A stretch of DNA of 64,000 nt from the NCBI RefSeq assembly GCF_036588685.1, contig NC_086375.1:11463916-11527915 (forward strand), read 5' to 3'. Under the pieces are notes generated by a model. The model made no database searches and was not told the origin of the DNA. It was given only the letters and a program-made list of their open reading frames with translations. This DNA is from Mytilus trossulus. Its lineage: Eukaryota; Mollusca; Bivalvia; Mytilida; Mytilidae. Positions 58,690 through 64,000 of the stretch are shown here, one piece after another. A program made the position numbers and the translations under genes. The first letter of the stretch is position 1. Every line of letters starts with the position of its first letter.

Positions 58690-61600
58690 ATCATGCCGCG
58701 TTTAACCACAGAACTGCTGCATATCGATAGAGAAACAGTTACAATTTTATTAAAAATAAAAGTTAACGGGTTCTTAATAATGTTGTTTCGAGATTTGTCT
58801 GTTGCTTAATAATGAAGTCTACAATCATTTTACTTCTTGGTATCGAAATAATCAGTAATAATTAAGTTTCTGATGGTACTGCCAGATCTATGCATGTTTA
58901 GGTCTCTAGTATTGCAAATGTATCACTTTTTTATCCTGAGGATTAAGTTGCTTGAATATACTTAGTCCTATAAATGAAGCAAAATAAATAGAAAAGTCAG
59001 CATTTCATTAAGAATATTAAATTTATTTTATTTCGTTTAGACATATTCATTGTGCTTAAATTACGACACTATTAGTAGGGGAAAAAAGATATGGGGTATT
59101 CATCTCTAGAATAACTTCACTTTGTTTTAAATTTATTTTCTTTTAAACAAAAACATTTTTTATATAGTGACGACAGTACATGCGTGTCCGTCCCTCTTCT
59201 TTCCTTTTTTTCGCTCTTAAGAAACAAAGATAAATGGCTTTTGGGTGTGAATATACCATAAATATGTTTTGTTACTATCAATTTGTCAGTTTGTAAGAAA
59301 CAAGAACAAAAAGTCTCTCTCTCTCTATCTGCATAAGTTTTCTTTCTCCATATAATTATAAGTTTCGTGGTGATACAGAAAACTCCCTCTCTCTCTCTCT
59401 CTGCTTAGGTTTTTCTACTTATAATGATAAGTTTTATGATATTTCTAAAAGCAACCTTACAAGTTACAACATTTTTACTAGAAACTAAAAAAAACTCAAA
59501 TGTGTACTTTAAACTAAACAGCAAGAATAAAACGTTATACAAAATAAGAGACCAGATGGCAGAGAAAAGAAAGTTGCATAGATATCTCTGGTCACTCTTG
59601 TGCCCCGGGAAGTGGACTTAATGAGCTTTCACAACTATCAATTAGGTAACTACAAGGTAATTAGCCTCGATGAGGGTCTAATGAAAGCGATGCCATGACC
59701 TTAAGGGGACAATCCTTTCTTTAATGGTCAAAAATAGAAGTTAGGGTCAACCTTAAAATTTTCAAGCAAAGCTTTGTAATTTTGTATCTCTTTGCATTTG
59801 TTGTTTTAAATCGTTCGAGTTTGAGAAGGAGAAATCTGTCACAAAATTTGGTAAGTGTGGTCAGTGTTATCATAAGGTGTTTGTAGTATACATTTGACCT
59901 CTAACACCTTAATTAATTAATCAACGATCAAAGACTTATATCCCGAAAAACAAAAACACCCATATGGTCCTCTATGAAAACAATGAATTTTAATTATTGT
60001 GTAAAAGAAGAATCAAAACAATTTTAAAAAATAGAAAGAGTAGCTTGATACCACATCATAGTTTTTGTGTGGTTATTAGAGGTTAATCAAATACAATTAT
60101 GTTACAAAATACACTTACAATTATGGGTAGTGTTGTATAAAAAGCTTTGCTTACCCCTTTTATATTGTCATCAGAAATTGCCTTTAGCCAAGGACTCTTG
60201 ACATTGCAACCAGCATTAGTGTATTTATCACAATCAAAACTGTTCGCATAATCTATATATATAATTTTGCGTTTACAAAGATGATTTTTCTTGAATTTGC
60301 CTTTTACATTTGAAACATTACATTCAAATGATAATGAAATGAATTTGAAATCAAATCAAATAAATTCAACAATCCATACGAGGGTGAATGGAAAAAGTAT
60401 ATTTAACATTATGAGAATAAATATCATACGTATATGTATAGCCTGATTTTTCCAAAGCTTAACTGTGCTGCAAGGTTGCTGTCTCATAAACGTTTGCGTC
60501 ACATTTCCTTGATTGATATAACCCCCTTCTTTTGACACATCCTTGCATTTGTCGTTTGAATTGTTTTGAATAATATTGCAATACAATTTCTACTTTAAGG
60601 CATAAACATGCGATTTCCAAATGCAGAGGTTAAACATGTTTTATTCAAAAGATTTTTTTTCTTTCTTAAAATCTCTGATCATTTGCATGAATGAAAACAA
60701 AAGCGGGACACATTAAAAACTGAAACAAAACAATTTCAACTGGACAGAATGTTAAAAGTCAACAAAAACCTAAATCGCAGCAGGACTAGTCAGAATATTT
60801 CAATTACCATTTTTGTATTGTCAATTAAGCTGTATAACAGTTTATTTGTAGAAATTATAGAAATATTGCCAACTGAATGAACAAGCTCTGCTTTATGTCA
60901 GCAAAGATCATTCAAGCAATACTCTCTTAAAATTGAATGCAAATGACAGAGAGAAAAACAAACCCAAGTTTCGAAATTAAATTATGATAAGTATGATGAA
61001 AATCTGTGATTTGTGAAAATATCAATTTCCCCACAGTCGAACTTGTAATGATGTTCTCTAACGAAAGATAATACAATTTGTAACATATTTGAAGAAATGA
61101 ATAATTTTACAACTATTCGTAGACCGATCAATTACGGGTTAAAGAAAGTTAAAATATGTTGTCGTACATCAAGATAGTCTCTAAATTGGTTACAGGAAAA
61201 AACAACTTGTAAGAGGTTTGCACTTTCTAGTTTTACTTTATAGGATTTTGTCTTCTTCAGTTATAGGTGTGTCGAGAAGTTTTAATGGACAAAATGTTAT
61301 CTGTTGGGTTTTTTTTATGAAAAGAAAATATTTTATAGAAATAATGTTTTAAAAAAGCAGATCTGATTTTATTGCTATCTACCTAAGACAAACGGACTAG
61401 GAACTAAAAAAATACAGGTCATCGACCTTTAACAACAAGCAATAGCCATGCCGTTTTTATTTAGCTTTTTAAAATCAAACTTACTGTAACTAAATTGTAA
61501 AAAACGACTGAAACTAGTCTATGATACTTGCTCATTATAGGTTAAGGTTAAAATAATTGATAACAGGGATACTTTTTAAAACCTGTTTAAGAATTAAGTT

Positions 61601-61850
61601 AGTATCAAAAATAAAGCATAAAAGATTTATCTAAAGTCTGGTATACATGTAACAATACAACATAGCCTCCGTAGTGCTTTTAACCGACATACACACACAT
61701 ATATATGATAACCACAAGACATAAAACATATAACAGTAAGCACATAACGCAAAGCATACTTACTGGTATCAAGCACAGCAAATTATAGAAATTAATGGCA
61801 AATAAAAGCATTTAAAGCAAACATAAAATGAAGAAAAACTAACATTCATA
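58690..61850. other. Intergenic region upstream of the Prop-type gene
   Basis: No gene recognised. It contains (CT)n runs at 59314-59325 and 59386-59403 inside a short duplicated segment (both followed by 'gcataagtttt' or 'gcttaggtttt'), and a more complex stretch at 59600-59720. The rest is AT-rich. Confidence 0.4.
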
Positions 61851-61854
61851 AAAG

Positions 61855-62130
61855 CACTAAAAGCGACAACAACCCGACCATAGAGCAGACAATGGCCGAA
61901 GGCCACCAATGGGTCTTCAATCTAGCAAGAAGCTCCCGCACCCTTAGGTGTCCTTCAACTGGCCCCTTAAAAAATATGTATACTAGTACAGTGATAATTG
62001 ACGTCATACTAAACTCAAAATTATACACAAGAAACTAAAATTCAAAATCATACAAGACTAACAAAGGCTAGAGGCTCCTGATTTGGAACATGCGCAAAAT
62101 TGCGGCGGGGTTAAACATGTTTATGAGATC
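61855..62130 (-). repeat. Dispersed repeat, family of 17590-17965
   Basis: Reverse-strand copy: plus-strand phrases 'cgacaacaacccgaccatag', 'gtccttcaactggcccctta' and 'gaggctcctgatttggaaca' mirror those of the other copies. Confidence 0.75.
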
Positions 62131-62329
62131 TCAACCCTCACCTATAGTCTTTGTTATTGGTTTAGAACTAGTTGTCAATAAATTCGAGTACTCTCAGATA
62201 TGTACTTTTTGTTGTTGGGATGTACAAGTTCCCAGCCACGTCCACTCCGTAGTATTTATATTTGTATCAATCTGATGAGTTAAGTCTTTTTCAACTGATT
62301 TTTATAATTCGTTCTTATGTTGTACTGTT

Positions 62330-62700
62330 CATACCACTGTCCCAGGTTAGGGGAGGGTTGGGATCCCGCTAACATGTTTAACCTCACTACATTCTGTATG
62401 TATGTGCCTGTCCCTAGTCAGGAGTATGTAATTCACTGGTGGTCGTTTGTTGCTGTGTTACATATTTGATTTCCAGTACTAGTATTTGTTTTTTACATTA
62501 ATTTGGCCATTAGTTTTTTCGTTTGAATTTGTTTGCATTTGTGGTTTCGGTACCTTTTATAGCTGAATATGCGGTATTGCTTTACCAATTATTGAAGGCC
62601 ATACGGTGACCTATTATAGTTGTTTATTTCTGAATCATATGGGTATTTATGAAGAGTTGTCTCATTGACCTTCATACTACATCTTCTTTTTGTAACTTCT
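62330..62700 (+). repeat. Diverged dispersed repeat, family of 19670-20000
   Basis: Order of phrases is the same: 'gggatcccgctaacatgttt', 'gtgcctgtccctagtcagga', 'gaaggccatacggtgaccta', 'gaagagttgtctcattgacc'. It is clearly more diverged than the 19670 copy. Confidence 0.65.
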
Positions 62701-63420
62701 ATGATTATACCAATTTCAGTGTTTTAGTTCTATCAACGAGTATCTTTGGATGAACATATTCATGACCTATCTTTTCCTACAAGTTTTTAAATTAGTATGG
62801 AATCTGCACATCTGAAAATATTCCATTAATTTAAGACTTATGCGTAATACTTAATTTGATTGAAAATCTACAAAACTACCATTAAAATCAGGTCATACAG
62901 AACACGGAAATTGCATGTTCCACTTAAGCATTTAAATTTCAAATTTCTTTAATAGTTAAACATTTCTTTATTTCTTGTTCAAATCATTGAAAAAAAAAAT
63001 ATGAAAAAATATACACTTCAGAAAAATCATGTGACTACTATATATAATTTTTTCATAGATAATGAGAGCACTATGTGATGATTTGAAATTAATTACGCAA
63101 TCCGAATTTGGATTAATAATTGATTTGAAATATTCTTAAATAATGGTATGAAATAATTTGATTTTGTGTCTCTTAATGATTATGTAAAATTTTCAATCAA
63201 TGTAAGTGTCAAATGAATAATAGAAATAAAATGTAAATATGCCCCCAAAAATTAAATAATAATCCAAACGCCACCACATTTAAAGTTTGATCGCATCTAA
63301 AATGTTAAAATACGAAAGCAAAAACTCCTAAAGAGACCTCATAAACAAACTAGATATCGGGTTTAGACCACATTTTATACTAGATATAGGAAGATGTGGT
63401 GTGAGTGCACATTATATACT
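62700..63420. other. AT-rich intergenic DNA, no gene seen
   Basis: Only a short reverse copy of the 'caccacatcttcctatat' repeat end (63386-63408) is recognisable. Confidence 0.4.
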
Positions 63421-63544
63421 GCTTATAACCTCATTGTAAATCTTGCGTACAATTCTGTCATAAATTAAATAGATCCCTGTTCGATAGAACCGACTCAAGA
63501 CAGACATTTGGTCAGTTTCCAAAGCCGGCCATCGTTTTCCGAAC

Positions 63545-64000
63545 TGATTGGAGCAATGTGTTTTACGCTTCCAAGATGAGTGTAGCAATGTGACCGACGC
63601 TTCAAAACTATGTGCAGCAATTTGAGTGACGCTTTCAGCCCGATTGAAGCAATGTGACGGACGATTTCGAACTGAGTGAAGCAATGTGACGGACGCGTCC
63701 TAACTGAGTTGAGCAATGTGACGGACGCTTCCGAACTGAGTGCTGCAATTTGAGTGACGCTTCCGAAATGAGTGCAGCAATTTGAGTGACGCTTCCAAAC
63801 TGAGTGAAGCAATGTAACGAACGCTTCCGAACTGAGTGAAGCAATGTGACTGACGCTTTCGAACTGAGTGAAGCAATGTGACGGACGCTTCCGAACTGAG
63901 TGAGTAATGTGACGGATGCTTCCAAACTGAGTGAAGCAATGTGACGGATGCTTCCAAACTGAGTGAAGCAATGTGCCGGACGCTTCCAAACTGAGTGAAG
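63545..64000 (-). repeat. 32-bp minisatellite, running off the right edge
   Basis: Units of 'gagtgaagcaatgtgacgga' plus 'cgcttccgaact' (32 bp in all) repeat from about 63545 to the end, more regular towards the right. Because 32 is not a multiple of 3 the array is open in several minus-strand frames, giving long Ser/His/Lys-rich frames (63495-63989 and others) that are repeat artefacts. Confidence 0.9.

Noticed and set aside
62272-62300. Another 'ctgatgag' hammerhead start.
   Set aside because: Stem II and GAAA are missing.
63412-63989. Several long minus-strand open frames rich in Ser, His and Lys.
   Set aside because: They come from the 32-bp minisatellite, open in multiple frames at once; no start context or domain.

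Overview
This window is eukaryotic genomic DNA, AT-rich, with multi-exon genes, long introns and dense dispersed repeats. The repeats (several short families resembling ones I recall from Mytilus, a tRNA-headed SINE, many fold-back MITEs, a CR1/jockey-type LINE) point to a marine bivalve, most likely a mussel of or near Mytilus. The species is an inference; the gene calls rest on the exons and protein motifs themselves.

Layout. (1) 1-7.5 kb: no gene seen; dispersed repeats and one long fold-back element (5213-5986). (2) 7597-8813 (+): an uninterrupted M14 zinc-carboxypeptidase reading frame that is frameshifted near its C-terminus. (3) 8.9-12.5 kb: repeats. (4) 12.9-27.6 kb (-): a gene of 11 or 12 exons that I identify as TAF1A, the RNA polymerase I SL1/TIF-IB subunit. 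Its introns carry several MITEs, its first intron contains a decayed antisense LINE, and intron 2 appears to use a GC-AG splice pair. (5) 27.6-32.0 kb: region between two head-to-head genes, with two identical 463-bp terminal-inverted-repeat elements. (6) 32.0-40.0 kb (+): an MCFD2-like secreted EF-hand protein with a Gln-rich N-terminal extension and an intron holding up to three tiny phase-matched cassette exons. (7) 42.7-46.1 kb: dispersed repeats, a minisatellite with a 269-bp higher-order unit, and a hammerhead ribozyme motif. (8) 47.0-58.5 kb (-): a four-exon paired-like homeobox gene of the Prop1/unc-42 type, with an 8.3-kb second intron and a recognisable CCAAT/TATA promoter. (9) 58.7-64 kb: intergenic, ending in a 32-bp minisatellite that runs off the window.

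The genes do not form a pathway. TAF1A serves rRNA transcription, MCFD2 serves ER-to-Golgi cargo export, the Prop-type factor serves cell-type specification, and the carboxypeptidase (probably inactive as sequenced) belongs to a digestive/secreted protease family. The observations most worth checking are the microexons between the two EF-hands of MCFD2, the hammerhead ribozyme, the perfectly identical MITE pair, and the carboxypeptidase frameshift that separates the catalytic glutamate from the rest of the enzyme.
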